A stretch of 64,000 bases of DNA from Spirodela intermedia (GCA_902729315.2 LR746281.1:2354501-2418500), one strand, 5' to 3'; shown: positions 1 through 10,940, numbered from the stretch's first letter. The notes: generated from the sequence alone by a model not told the origin. Numbers and translations: made by a program.

Positions 1-1095
1 AATTGGTAGAGGATTGATGATGTGGTCGTTATTTGGTATTTGGTGCTAATAATGGTGATGGATGAGTGTCCACAACTTATTATTTGGTTGGTCAAAGCTA
101 GTAAATATTATAGTATAATGATTGCCTATATAGTAATTTGATTACTTATTTCATGAACAACAAAATAGCTAAAAACCCAAAACATTATCTAGCTCCTTAA
201 GAAATGAATATCTAGATATAATCTTTGTACAAGATTAAGGGACTCAAAGAGTATGACTCTTATGATATTGGATGTAGGTTGGGGTCCAAACCATTCTAAA
301 ATTTGTATGCAAAATTCTCTTATGTTGTTTTCTACACCACAATTATAACATTTGAACTTAGTTATTCTAATTTGCTCAATTATATTACCTATTTGAATTC
401 TATTCTCAATGGTCTACTAAGTATCAATAAGTTGAATCTTGTTTTAACTAAAATTCTAAAATGTCCACATACTTAATTTTGAAGATTAAAAATTATAAAA
501 TTAGAGTCAATATCCAGTGATAAACACAATTAAGTCTATTCACTATTTGTCCTAGAAGACATCCCCTGTCACTAGAAACTTTCTCTATTTATCTATCTAT
601 CAATGGATGTTTCTGCATTAACATGAGCAAAAGATTGAGATTGCAAGTGTGGAAGTCAATGCTTTGCAAGTGCATATGACGCCATGCACACATTAAGTAT
701 CAATGATGCATAGAAACCAAGGTTCAATCATAACAATATGGTATAAAAATTGAGGTTTAACAAAAACTTAGTTGCCTTGTGGGATCTTGAAGAAGATTGT
801 CACATCTTTTTTGGATTTTGAAACTGAGAAAGGGGGAATATGGCAGTAATTGTCTTACATCTTTAGGTGTTGGAGAGCACAACCAACAGGTTTTGTGGAT
901 TATTAATTTAATTAATATTTTTTAAAACATTTTTTAGAGCTACCCTCGATGATACGCTAACTTTGAATTTCAACTCCCTATTCTTATAGTTGACTTTAGA
1001 CAATGAGTCATAAATAAGGGTCACACTCAAGATGTTGAGATGTGGGTACACATGATGCAATGTGCTTTGCTGGACTTTCATATTCACACACAAAA

Positions 1096-1184
<89 letters not shown>

Positions 1185-1420
1185 GATACATCATGTGGGT
1201 GATGGTGAAATAGGAACATAACAAGATGCAGCCTTTCGTCAAACACTATCATAAAATCATATATATCCTTGATAAGTGCCATGGAAGTCAATCTAGTTCA
1301 CTTATGACACAAACACCAAAAACAGAGCACTCTAGACAATACTTATTGACCATCTCATATACAGGTAGTAAGTTCAATGTATATACAAAAAGTAAACTCA
1401 AGATAAATTAATCCAATTTA
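1..1420. repeat. Dispersed repeat R, copy 1 (left end outside window)
   Basis: AT-rich noncoding DNA that is clearly related to 39170-40830 and 50611-53020. Shared landmarks include the stretch around 975-1050 (an 'ataagggt..cactcaagatgttgag' core), the (GA)n tract that follows, and the segment around 1186-1280 with 'gatgcagcc' and 'gataagtgccat'. It has no coding potential beyond translated microsatellite. No LTR or TIR ends were recognised. It lies just upstream of the U-box gene, whereas the other two copies lie between decayed ATPase copies, so it is dispersed rather than part of one gene's flank. Confidence 0.7.
1101..1180. repeat. (GA)40 microsatellite
   Basis: An uninterrupted GA dinucleotide run of 80 bp inside repeat R. 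The other R copies carry GA or GAGT tracts at the corresponding place (around 40300 and 52458-52545), so the microsatellite is an ancestral part of the repeat. It produces an artefactual Ser-Leu repeat ORF on the minus strand. Confidence 0.95.
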
Positions 1421-1896
1421 TTATGAAAATTGGACGAGTCAAGGCTAAAGATCAATTTATAACAGGCTGATAATTATAATTAAAATTATTATACTTATTT
1501 TAGTCATACGGTCACAATTAGACAATGACTTTGAGAATATCTTATTATTATTTCTGCGCTCTTAGGTACATCACAATTGGACTCAGTTTATTAAAACAAG
1601 TTTTATGTAGGGGCTGAAAATAATAAACGTACAATTCACGCTAGTTTTGGGTCCTTCGGTAGATAGATGGGGATCACGCGTCAGACGAAACGCGTCTCCA
1701 CCGACTTCGCCTCAAGAGACCGATGAAAGACAGGTGGCTGATCCTGGCTAAGCTTCTCCGCTACCACAACGGTCGATTTCCCCACTTCTTCCCCCCCTTT
1801 GACCTCTTCCCTCCCAACTCATCTTCTCTGCCCCCCCTCCCCCTTCCCCCTCCATTGCCCCCTTTATCAACAGCCCTTCCCAACAAGAAAGACAGA

Positions 1897-1900
<4 letters not shown>
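1421..1900 (+). promoter_or_regulatory. Upstream region and probable 5' UTR of the U-box gene
   Basis: There is no gene here. The stretch shifts from AT-rich to pyrimidine-rich (C/T tract about 1775-1870, with several runs of five to seven C) before the GA tract and the start codon. I found no convincing TATA box. A TTGACC W-box-like core lies at about 1799. An ATG at 1723 opens an out-of-frame 104-codon ORF overlapping the U-box start, so it would be an inhibitory uORF only if transcription begins upstream of it. The transcription start cannot be placed from sequence. Confidence 0.4.

Positions 1901-1901
<1 letters not shown>

Positions 1902-1947
<46 letters not shown>
1902..1947 (+). repeat. 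(GA)23 tract ending 2 bp before the U-box start codon
   Basis: Twenty-three GA units end at 1947, and the ATG is at 1950. GA/CT tracts in plant 5' leaders are known binding sites for BASIC PENTACYSTEINE (GAGA-binding) factors. Here the tract would also be the last part of the 5' UTR. A regulatory role is inference. Confidence 0.8.
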
Positions 1948-1949
<2 letters not shown>

Positions 1950-3188
1950 ATGGACGGCTCTGAGATACCGCCCTTCTTCGTTTGCCCGATATCGCTGCAG
2001 GTCATGGAGGATCCCGTCACCCTGTGCACCGGCGTGAGTTACGACCGGGAGAGCATAAGCCGGTGGCTGTCGGCGTACAGGCAAGCGACGTGCCCCGTCA
2101 CCAACCAGCCGATAGCCGACAAGACGCTCACGCCGAACACCACCCTCCTCCGCCTCATCCACTCCTGGGCGGCGGCGAAGGCCGCGACCACCCACCGGCT
2201 CCCGCTAGCGGCGGCTCCGCCGAGAGCTGTCGTCGACGTCTCGGCAATCCTCGCTCTGGCCGGCGAGTTGAGGAGGCCGGAGGGGCAGCTCAGTGCCATG
2301 AGGAGGATCAAGGAGCTGGTGCAGGAAAATGGCGAGTACAGGGACTTCATGGAGGAGACCGGCGTCACCTCCCTCGTCTCCCAGCTGGTGACGAAACCTC
2401 CGCCGCCGGAAGGCTGCGGATCCCTCCTCAACAACGCCGTCGCCATTTCCGACGAGGCTACCTCCTTGCTCTACCTAATGAGCCCGCCGGCGGCGATCCT
2501 CAAGAAGCTCTCGGAAATCAGAAACGGCGAACTGATAAGATCGCTCTCGTCGATCTTACAGAGGGGTTCATACCAGGCGCGGGTTCACTCCATCCTCCTC
2601 CTCAGAACCATTTTCATGGCGGTGGACGGCAACTTCAAGGCGGACCTCCAGGCCGACCTCTTCGACGGCGCCGTGGAGATCCTGAAAGACCAGAACTGCG
2701 ACCGCGCAGCATCCGTGGCGGCGCTGTCGGTCCTCGCGGAGGTGGCGCCACACGGGAGGAACCGCGTCAAGGCGGTGGAGAGCGGCGCGGTGGCGGCGCT
2801 GGTGGAGCTGCTGGCGGAGGAGAAGGGGGAGGGGAGGAAGTGCGAGGCCATGCTGGCCCTGCTGGAGCAGCTGTCCCGGCGGGCAGAGGGCAGGGCGGCG
2901 CTGGTGAGCCACGCCGCCGGCGTCGCCGCCGTGGCCGGGAAGCTCCTGTCCGGCTCCGCCGCCGCCGACGGGAAGGCGGTGCGGATCCTGCTGCTCCTCT
3001 GCAGGTCCTGCGGGGGGAGAGCGCTGGTGGAGGAGATGGCGGCGGTGGGGGCCACGGAGAAGCTCGTGGCGCTGGCGAGGCAGCAGGAGGGGAACAGCAA
3101 GACGAGGGAGAAGGCCAAGGAGATCCTCGCCATCAATCTGGACTCCTGGAGGAGATCCCCCTGCTTCCCTGCAAACTTTGTCCCCTGA
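1950..3188 (+). CDS. PUB23-like: U-box E3 ubiquitin ligase with ARM repeats, PUB22/23/24 type
   Basis: A single-exon gene of 412 codons. Residues about 7-80 form the U-box: the opening EIPPFFVCPISLQVMEDPV is the diagnostic start, followed by TGVSYDRESI, the CPVTNQ core, and the LTPNTTLLRLIHSW helix. This RING-like fold recruits a ubiquitin-charged E2. Residues about 105-400 are Leu/Ala-rich helical ARM repeats for substrate binding. The order, length (about 400-440 aa in the family) and lack of introns match Arabidopsis PUB22/23/24, cytosolic ligases that dampen immune and drought signalling; that function is known for the family and not shown here. Codon use is strongly GC-rich, unlike all surrounding DNA and typical of commelinid monocot genes. 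The ATG at 1950 is chosen because the U-box begins within a few residues and the GA tract precedes it. The large ORFs in other frames here are shadows of the GC-rich sequence. The gene is convergent with RPC10. Confidence 0.95.
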   Translation: MDGSEIPPFFVCPISLQVMEDPVTLCTGVSYDRESISRWLSAYRQATCPVTNQPIADKTLTPNTTLLRLIHSWAAAKAATTHRLPLAAAPPRAVVDVSAILALAGELRRPEGQLSAMRRIKELVQENGEYRDFMEETGVTSLVSQLVTKPPPPEGCGSLLNNAVAISDEATSLLYLMSPPAAILKKLSEIRNGELIRSLSSILQRGSYQARVHSILLLRTIFMAVDGNFKADLQADLFDGAVEILKDQNCDRAASVAALSVLAEVAPHGRNRVKAVESGAVAALVELLAEEKGEGRKCEAMLALLEQLSRRAEGRAALVSHAAGVAAVAGKLLSGSAAADGKAVRILLLLCRSCGGRALVEEMAAVGATEKLVALARQQEGNSKTREKAKEILAINLDSWRRSPCFPANFVP

Positions 3189-3309
3189 GAGCATCAGACT
3201 CCACATCTCCATTGTTCTTTCTACGCCATTCTGTGTATTCACAGAATGACAGGGCTGTCAATTTTCTGCTCAGCAACAAAGCCGTTGACCTTAAATTTCA
3301 GAAAATATC

Positions 3310-3315
3310 AATAAA
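3310..3315 (+). terminator. Candidate polyadenylation signal of the U-box gene
   Basis: AATAAA lies 122 bp downstream of the stop codon in a region that turns AT-rich, a normal spacing for a plant 3' UTR. Near-upstream T-rich stretches are present. No other evidence is available. Confidence 0.5.
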
Positions 3316-4205
3316 TAGATATTCCTTTTTTGTAAAAACTAATAATTCGACATTAAATCGATGTTAAATAAGATGAAGGAAAATCAGAAGAATTGGCTTC
3401 CCGGCCGTGGCTTCCCAGGACACTTGAATCGGGTAAGAGATAAAGATAAATAGTACTATCAATTCATATTATTCTTATGTAAACTTATCCAATATTAAAA
3501 TATTTTCACAAAAAAACTACCAGACTTATGTCAGCCCATCATTATGTTTGTTCTTAATTGGGTTGATCTTACGCTCATCGAGCCGCAAGAGCCATTTTTG
3601 TACGAGAATTATCAATATTACACAATAGAATAATAATAAAATAATAACAGTGGGTTTAATCTTTTAATAAAATCACGAATCAGATAAGAGTGGATTCAGA
3701 TGGTAGGGAACATCTGGAGCACCCACTGGAATGCACCGGCCTCAGATTCCTGGGTGCTTTCGAGAAAAAAATGAAAACTTTCTGATCTTATAAAAAATGA
3801 AAACAATATTTTTATAACTGAATTTCTCCGAGTTATAATATTATAAATATATTATTATAACCCCCACCTCGTAATAAATAGGGCTGTCACAGTCACGGGG
3901 CTTCATACCAACGAAGATCCTTCCTCTGTCTCTTTCCAACACTTGTGGGCAAATAAATACATTCCAAAAAAAGACAAAAAAGGAAAATATATTCATAAAA
4001 TATCTGACGCCCAACCCACTTTATCTTGTGAAATGAAATCAATCAATCTATTTAAAAAAACGATATACAGAGAAAAATTACACATTAGTAAAGAATATGA
4101 AAGGAAAATTGGCACCCGGCTCCTCAAATCTCCACGCTGACGTTTCGTATAGAGATACCAAAGAAGAGGCTTTTGGACTTGGGCTTGCCTGGTGAAGAAG
4201 GCCCA
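3316..4205. other. Convergent intergenic DNA between the U-box gene and RPC10
   Basis: AT-rich with no recognisable gene. The short ORF at 3943-4140 has no family features. The 3' UTRs of both neighbours must end here. No transposon ends were seen. Confidence 0.6.
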
Positions 4206-5622
4206 TCAGTCCTCCCGCCACTCGTATCGGCAGCCAGCGTTACAGCACATGTAGAAAGTGGTCATCGGCTCATCAGCAGATCGGATTTGCATCTGTCTGA
4301 AGTATGCTTCTCCACCTTGGCACCTCGGACATGTCACTGCATGGAGAGACAACATAGTGAAGAACACCCATTAAACACCTGCTTTGTCTCTTGGATTCTT
4401 AAGAGAATCATAATTTATATCAATCCAGAAAATACAATTCCTGTCACAGTACAGAAGCTCCAGGGTTTTTATGTTTACCAGAACAAGCAGAGAGCTATTA
4501 GGATTTTCCATTAGCATGTATTTTTCAGTGTGAAGCATTCCAAGTCGGAGCATAGATGTCCAATAAGTTCATATTCGTTTTGGGAAGCCATTAAACAAAC
4601 TTCGATAATGCTCAACCTTTATAATCAAGAGGCTGGTTTTTACATGAGCACGCATAACTAAGGCGTTCAGCAATGATTTCGGTCGCGGATGGTCTCCTGC
4701 AAGAGCCCAGAGATAAAATCACCACCTTTCCTCAACATTGTGTTTTCACCCGCGGAAAGAGGTGACTGGTTGGGTCAGGTCAGGCTTTAAAGTGGCTCCG
4801 CAACTCTGGGACTGTTACTCATGATTCTTCTCCACGTTCCTCTATCATGGAAGGAATAAGGCAAGGATTTCCTCAAAAGGGCAAAAAAAATCTTGAGGCA
4901 GAAAGGGGTTTATCGCTTAAATCCACTCTCTGCGAAATACGCTTTCTCCCCATTTCCAACTCAATAGGCTTCTGAAGCTATAATTAGAACACATTCATAT
5001 TCTTCTCAGCATAACGAGCAAACATTATGAGATGTATCAGAATTCGCAGAAGATATTTTTTCTGTCAAGCTCAGGACACTCCAGGATGAGTGCATCATCA
5101 GAGAAGCAGTCTTGTTCACTACATTATATATCCACGGCTTCCTATTTCTGGCAACCACTGGTATCTCCATTTTCGGGTATTTAAACGGATAAAATCTGAT
5201 GATCAGGAGATTAGCATCCAGGGTTTAGTCGATCGAGGATCATCCAATGGTTGTCCGAACAACTGAGATTTCACGGACGGTGAGGGCAGACAGGAATAGG
5301 GTTCTGGATTTCTCACCCTGAGTCTTGGGAGCGGATCTCATCGCCTCCTCCCAGCTGAAGATGGCCTCCACCTCCTTCTTCTTAGGCAACCTCTGCTTCT
5401 TCACGATCTGAAACCACAATCCAAGATGGGAATCAGGAACCGTCGACAACGAGGAGGATGGACGAACCGGCGGTGCTTGGCGAGTGAGGGAAGACCGCCG
5501 TCGATTACCTTAGCGTTGATGGGGTAGACGTAGGGGCAGGTAGGGCAGAAGAGCCTCGACTTCTTCCCGGACCTCGCCGGCTCGTACTGCAGCAGCATCG
5601 CGCACGTCGGGCAAAACTCCAT
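4206..5622 (-). CDS. RPC10: DNA-directed RNA polymerase III subunit RPC10 (C11, TFIIS-like)
   Basis: Three exons on the minus strand: 5622-5509 (38 codons), 5407-5317 and 4336-4206, giving 111 residues, close to the 105-110 usual for the family. Introns are 101 and 980 bp with GT..AG ends (donors GTAATC and GTGAGA; acceptors TTTCAG and ATGCAG), and phases join without a break. Residues 1-30 form the N-terminal zinc ribbon (Cys4, 7, 26, 29; start MEFCPTC). Residues 70-111 form the TFIIS-type C-terminal ribbon with CPRC at 71-74, the acidic hairpin RSADEPMTTFY (catalytic Asp90-Glu91), Cys99/100 and Cys104, ending in EWRED. In the family this subunit drives RNA cleavage by Pol III and helps termination and re-initiation on tRNA and 5S genes. 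All key residues are present, so it should be functional. The start is fixed by the conserved N-terminus. Confidence 0.96.
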
Positions 5623-5719
5623 GGCGGCGAGGAGAACCACCGCCACCCTACTCCGAACGAGAATGCTCTCCTCTTCCTCCGCCTCTCTTCTCCACCACCG
5701 CTGCTAGCGGCCGAAAACT

Positions 5720-5830
5720 CCTCTTTATAATAGGAGGAAATGCCTAAGTGGGTTGATTGGGAAAAAATGGGCCGGCTCATTAGATATGGAGAAAAGCAGA
5801 GGATTATTGAAGCCCACTAATTATGGCCCA
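5720..5830 (-). promoter_or_regulatory. RPC10 core promoter with TATA box and three site II motifs
   Basis: On the minus strand a TATAAAG box lies at 5729-5723, about 100 bp before the ATG, implying a leader of about 70 nt. Farther upstream are three TGGGCC/T elements (plus-strand positions 5768-5773, 5811-5816 and 5825-5830). Site II elements of this kind are bound by TCP factors and are typical of plant genes for ribosome and polymerase components, so the arrangement suits a housekeeping Pol III subunit. Motif positions are seen; regulation is inferred. Confidence 0.65.
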
Positions 5831-5835
5831 TTAGG

Positions 5836-6440
5836 GGGGATGATCCACTAGAGCATTATAGAAAGTTGACTTTGACCAAGTCCAATTAATGGGTCGGTGA
5901 GACCATCAGGTAAGAGTAGACCCATTAAGGAGTAAGCCTTAGTTATCATCTGCTAGAATCCCCTGACCAGGTTTCCATGCGTTTGGTATTGCTTCCGAAT
6001 GTAAGCCACCTGAATCACTTCTTGAGAAAACACATTAGGCTTTGCAGGATATTTATGCAATAATTTAGTCTGTGATTGTCCACCACTCTTCACAGGATTT
6101 CTATATATTTATTTTTGACATTTTGAACTCATATTATTCAAATATTTGATAATTAAAATATTTCTAATCCATGCCTTTTTTTTACAGAATTATGAGAAGA
6201 GGGTAAAAAATGTTCAGAAATTTGGTAAATTCATACTCTCTCTCTCTCTCCCACACACACACACAACTTTGATGTATCAAAAATAAAAAATATACCTATA
6301 TGTATACATATTTACATCTAGAAAATGCACATTCTTAAAGTATGTATGTAATATAAAACTATATGTGATTCTTGAAGATAGATAGATAAGAGATCAATTG
6401 GCTAGGCCTTATTCTCATGAGATATGATAACATTGAGCAC
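5836..6440. other. Intergenic DNA, no gene seen
   Basis: AT-rich sequence upstream of RPC10. The only notable content is a short (TC)n plus (CA)n tract at about 6235-6264. No ORF with family features. Confidence 0.6.
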
Positions 6441-6479
6441 ACATGTTGTAGAAACAAATGGTCAATTCTATGCTACAAT

Positions 6480-7160
6480 CATCAAGGATTCTTTATTAGC
6501 AGAATTTTCACTAAGTGTTTCATACAATTGATACATCTCTTCCTCAACCTTGCTCATAAATGCCCCATTACAAGTTGCATCAACTAAATTTTTATTTCGT
6601 TCTAAAATTCTGTCATAAAAGATTCAATTAATTTACTATTTAGCCATCCCATGATGAGGGCATTTCTTCAACATGTCATTAAACCTTTTTCATGCTTCAT
6701 GAAAGGTTTCCTTTGGTTTCTATGTAAAATTCAAAATTGATTTCCTCATGGAAATCAATTTACGTAGAAAAACTTGCTCGATCTCTTGCCAATAAGTCAA
6801 CTCTTGATTTAATGAAATCAGCCAATCTCGAGCTTTGTCATGTAAGGAAAAAAGAAATAACTTCATTCAAACAGCCTCCTATGAGATATTGGAAAAATGC
6901 ACCAGATCACAAGCAGATAAGAATTTTTCTATGTGCTGATGCGGCTCTTCATTTGATAAGCCACGAAATGTGGAAAGCATTTGAATCATGCCATGATTGA
7001 TATCAAACTACACATCATGTGCTAACAATATTCTAATTTGTGATGATGGTCGATATAAATTTGTTATGTAATGGCCACACATAGGTCTATAGGTGTAAAA
7101 ATTTTCTAAATTTTGTGGCATATCTTGGTTCCCTAAGTTGGTGGGATGAAACTCTTGTTC
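6480..7160 (-). pseudogene. Ty3/gypsy gag fragment, minus strand
   Basis: Read on the minus strand, the stretch shows a degraded retrotransposon gag. An 'ETF..WERF.D' type motif is followed by 'CPHHG' (reads as NALIMG / CPHHGMA after frame changes), then the region corresponding to LVDATCNG and LYETLSEN. The same landmarks occur in the better preserved gag at 11250-11750, where CPHHA and LYENLSENS are visible. Several stops and frame changes rule out function. The rest of this element was not found; it may continue into 7160-8500. Confidence 0.65.
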
Positions 7161-7448
7161 ATTTTCTCCCCAAAACTCTGTCCTCTCTCCTACAGCTGCT
7201 ATAGCGGCATGTTTAAGGCTTCTTATTCCATCTATATTTTCAGATAATCAGTATATTGTAGAATTTGTATGAAAGTACTAGAGATAGACAACATGTTCAA
7301 TAAACATTTGGGTAAAAATTAACTTGTTGTATGCTATATTAATTCAGTAAAAGATAGTGCTAATAAATCAACTATAGAACAACTAGGACCTAACAAAATT
7401 GATGCCCGCTCAAAATCAAAATGAAATGCAGTACTATGCATAGTTATA

Positions 7449-7482
<34 letters not shown>

Positions 7483-8569
7483 GATAGACTAACAAAGAGT
7501 AATAAAATTCAACTCAATTTAAAATTTGAAATTAATCTTCACTCATGTAAGTTGACAATTTTGAAAAAGATTCTCCTTGACAATAGTGCTAAAAATTGAT
7601 TGATAAAAAATCATTGTTACTAAGATCATTAATTTTACATTTATAAACTGATTTTCAGAGGTTAGTTTTTTCTTTAGAAGATTAGTGGAAAACTAGGTCA
7701 AACTCAAGGAGGATTTGAAATCATGGCATCTACATTAGCACTTCATTAATTCTAGCGGTGATGCTCACTATATGCTTTGTCAAGGGGGATGAATTCAGCC
7801 AATGATGATTTCTATCTCTTGATGATCTTTGTGAATCACAAAAGCTATAGATTAAATCTGATCCTTCGACGAATTGATAGAATCAACTCTCTGAACTAGA
7901 AAGAGGCATAGGGCTCACGAAAATAACATTTGTATTAAATTGAAATCAAAGTTTTCTTACAATGCAAGAAGTAGAATGAAAATAGAAATAAACTTCTAGA
8001 TAAACCTCTAGCTACTCTCTCTTAATCTAATGTCCGAGGAGGAATGACGCCACACGCAGATGGAGAGCTTGATAGACCTTGGCTTGTTGTGCCAAGCGAG
8101 GGTGGTCTTCATGGCTTCGTTACTCTAGGGCTTCTCGTGCAAAGACCTTGAGTGACTTTCGACTTGAATCCACTGACACTATCACTAATCAGTGAGATGG
8201 GGGACTCGAATCCACTGACACTATCACTAACATTGTAGCTCAAGATGAGAACTACACCTAGGGTTGAAAGGGGAAGGAAATCGAAAGTGCCCCCAAATGT
8301 TGTGCCCTCCTTTGCTTAATATATCCATCATTTCTACTTTTCATATTTGCCCTAACAACTATGGATATTAAAAATCAAATATATAAGTGTTAAAGAAAGA
8401 GTCATAAAATTAAATTCATGTCAGACTCTTAAAGATAAAAATAGAAGACAACCATTGATCACCTAACATTATATTACATATAAGTATTAACGTATTTGTG
8501 TTATTTTTGTGTATACCTTATGCTCTACTATTCAATTTGATCTACTTGTGGTGATAATAATTTAGTGAG
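7160..8569. other. Unassigned AT-rich DNA, probably retroelement flank
   Basis: No gene recognised. It contains an (ATT)n microsatellite (7449-7482) and a 28-bp direct repeat around 8163 and 8206 ('aatccactgacactatcact' core). Because a minus-strand gag lies just to the left, 7700-8470 may be the 5' leader or LTR of that element, but I could not define LTR ends. Confidence 0.4.
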
Positions 8570-9306
8570 TTATTAAGCACCCTTTGACTTCATTTGTTGT
8601 GATATTTAGGGCCCTTGTCGTACTTTATTTGTCTTATACCATCACTATTATATTATATTCATGGATGATTACACTTAGATGAGTTAAGTCTATCTTCTCT
8701 AAGATTGTAACCAAGTTCACACCATAATTATTCATTTCATTATCAAGATTATCACTCAATACTCTACTATGTCTAAGATTCTTTGCATCGGCAATACTTT
8801 AGAGTTGGTCTATGACTCACTTAATACATTTTGTGCTGATCATGGTACTCTTTCTTAAACAACATGTCCATACACATCCCAACAAAATAGTGCTGTCAAA
8901 TAAAAATATCACCAACTACTTGACATTATTTGCACACTACTTATTGAGATGAATGTTCCTCGTTATATGTAGTTTGACACTCTTCTAACAACCACATGTC
9001 TCTATAATTGACTTCCTTCCACTCCACTTGGTAAGGTATTCCACTTCATCATCTTTCACTCGATTGTTTCTTTCTTTTTTACCCTCTCGTGTCTTTAGAT
9101 GTACTACTTCCATTCAAGACCACTCTCTTTCTCTTTCTAAACTGGCATCTTATGTTCTCAAAAGAATCTTTGTTGATTACTCATAGATACAAAGAGGTTA
9201 TCAGATCTATTTTCTTGATACTCATCACTATGTAACATCTGTTGAGGTTATTTTTCATGAGGACTCTTCTTTTTTTTCTTTAGCATTGATTTCTTCTCAA
9301 TCTCCT
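8570..9306 (+). pseudogene. Ty1/copia polyprotein remnant, piece 1 (integrase)
   Basis: Plus-strand translation across several frames shows copia integrase features: a 'PFD..CCDI.GPC' start of the core, 'FMDDYT', 'FCADHGT' around the second catalytic Asp, 'PYTSQQN' before the catalytic Glu region, and 'LPSTPLGK'. It is interrupted by many stops. It ends exactly at a CTCCT that is repeated at 22670, where the same reading continues, so it is the left part of a copia element split by the gypsy insertion. Its own 5' part and 5' LTR were not found; the left edge is uncertain. Confidence 0.8.
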
Positions 9307-10739
9307 TGATAAGTCTTCATTATCATGAGTTAATAATTAGTAAATAATATAGTTTTAGCCTTAACTCATGATAAATAGACTTATATTTATGTTAAAGTAT
9401 GATTTGTAGTTTTTAATTGATTAACGTGAATTTTTAGGTAATTATGTGATTTTATACAATTTTTACAATCTTACTTTTAAGATAAATGAAGAAAAAGAAA
9501 TAAAAATAAAAATATTACAAAATGGGGGGACCTGTCGGCTAGTTGGGCCCACAAGTGGGTCGGAAGCGCAGTCAGGGAGTAGCTGCAAGCAGGGGCTCGA
9601 GCAGCTTAGTTTGGACCGATAGGGGCACGTGTGTGCCACTCCCCTTCCATGTCACTAGTGGCCAGCCGATTGTGGGGCAAGAAGTGGTCGTACACATGAG
9701 AGAAGGGACTTTGCTCAAAAAGCTAACATTACTATATATTCATCTGAAAAATTGGCGCACAACTAATGTGGGACTAAACCGTGTCACACCTTCCTCAGAG
9801 GCGGGCGACCAGCGTGGGTTTGAATCCTCCTAGAGTCAAAATTTATATATTTTTATCTGATTCTTGTTGCTTAATCTTTCACTAGTGATCTGTAAGAAAG
9901 TTGCGATAATCAGATAAAAATATATGAATTTTGACTCTGGGAGGATTCGAACCCACGCCGGTCGCCCGCTTTTGAGGAAGGTGTGACGCGGGTTTAATCT
10001 CACATTGGTTGTGCACTGATTTTTTGGACGAATATATAGTAATGTTAGCTTTCTGAGCAAAGTCTCTTCTCTCATGTGTACGACCACTCCTTGCCCGACA
10101 ACCGGCTGGCCACCGGTGACGTGGAAGGGAAGTGGTGACCACGTGCCCCTATCGGTCCAAGCTAAGTTGCTTGAGCCCCAGCTCGCGGCTACTCCCCGAC
10201 TGCACTTCTGACCCGCTTGCGGGCCCGGCTAGCCGGCAGGTCCCCCCATTTTGCAATATTTTTATTTTTATTTCTTGTTCTTCATTTATCTCAAAAGTAA
10301 GACTATAAAAATCATATAAAATCACATAATTACCCAAAAATTCACGTTAATCAATTGAAAACCACAAATCATACTTTAACACAAATATAAGTCTATTTAT
10401 CACGAGTTAAGACTAAAACTATATTATTTACTAATTATTAACTAATTATTAACTCATGATAATGAAGACTTATCACACCCCCCAACTTAAATCATTGCTA
10501 GTCCCTTAGCAATGGAATTACGAAAATAAAATTTTACAAATCTCAAACATCATATTTGAATACAAAAAAAAAATACAATTAGAAATGATGTACCTTTAAA
10601 CACTTTGGATTCTTATATCAAGTATTTAATAATGATGTCAGACACTTAAATGTTTAAACACTCTTTGGAATAACAATCTAGACTTCACTTTTTCTATTCA
10701 CATCTTTATCACTTCTTCACTCATAGATGTATTTAGTCA
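9307..10739. repeat. Chimeric palindromic left LTR
   Basis: Bases 9307-9862 are the first ~556 bp of the LTR in forward orientation. Bases 9863-10475 are ~613 bp of LTR start in reverse, ending TTATCA. Bases 10476-10735 continue as the reverse complement of the polypurine tract and the ~257 bp preceding the right LTR (compare 17515-17772). Only the final GTCA of the normal LTR end remains (10736-10739) before the primer-binding motif. The two arms match at roughly nine bases in ten by eye, so this is a long near-perfect inverted repeat. Confidence 0.85.
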
Positions 10740-10743
10740 AATT

Positions 10744-10761
10744 TTGCACTATTGCTGGGGA
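10744..10761 (+). other. Degenerate primer-binding site
   Basis: TTGCACTATTGCTGGGGA resembles the TGGCGCCGTTGCCGGGGA motif that follows the 5' LTR in Tat/Athila elements (generally assigned to tRNA-Asp). It lies 5 bp after the residual LTR end and before gag, the position expected for minus-strand priming. A better preserved relative is at 32233-32250. Confidence 0.6.
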
Positions 10762-10940
10762 TGTATTGCATAATATTTAGTATTTTTCTATTTTTCTCTT
10801 AGAGTACACAAAAAAACTTAACTCTTGTTTTATTTTCTTTTTGCCAATTTTTATTAGAAAAAGGGAACAAAAAGAAGCACGACAAAGACTGGAGCATCTT
10901 GAAGGAGGGTAACAGTTACTAACTTTTTCCCTCGAATTTA

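Noticed and set aside
908-1291. 127-codon minus-strand ORF with a long Ser-Leu repeat
   Set aside because: It is the translation of the (GA)40 microsatellite; the flanks match dispersed repeat R and show no protein family.
1982-3367. 461-codon plus-strand ORF overlapping the U-box gene
   Set aside because: A shadow frame caused by the high GC content; the U-box and ARM signatures are all in the 1950-3188 frame.
9543-10337. Several ORFs with similar peptides (also at 18095-18357, 18908-19173, 20577-20937)
   Set aside because: These are frames through the GC-rich middle of the LTR family; they recur only because the LTR recurs.
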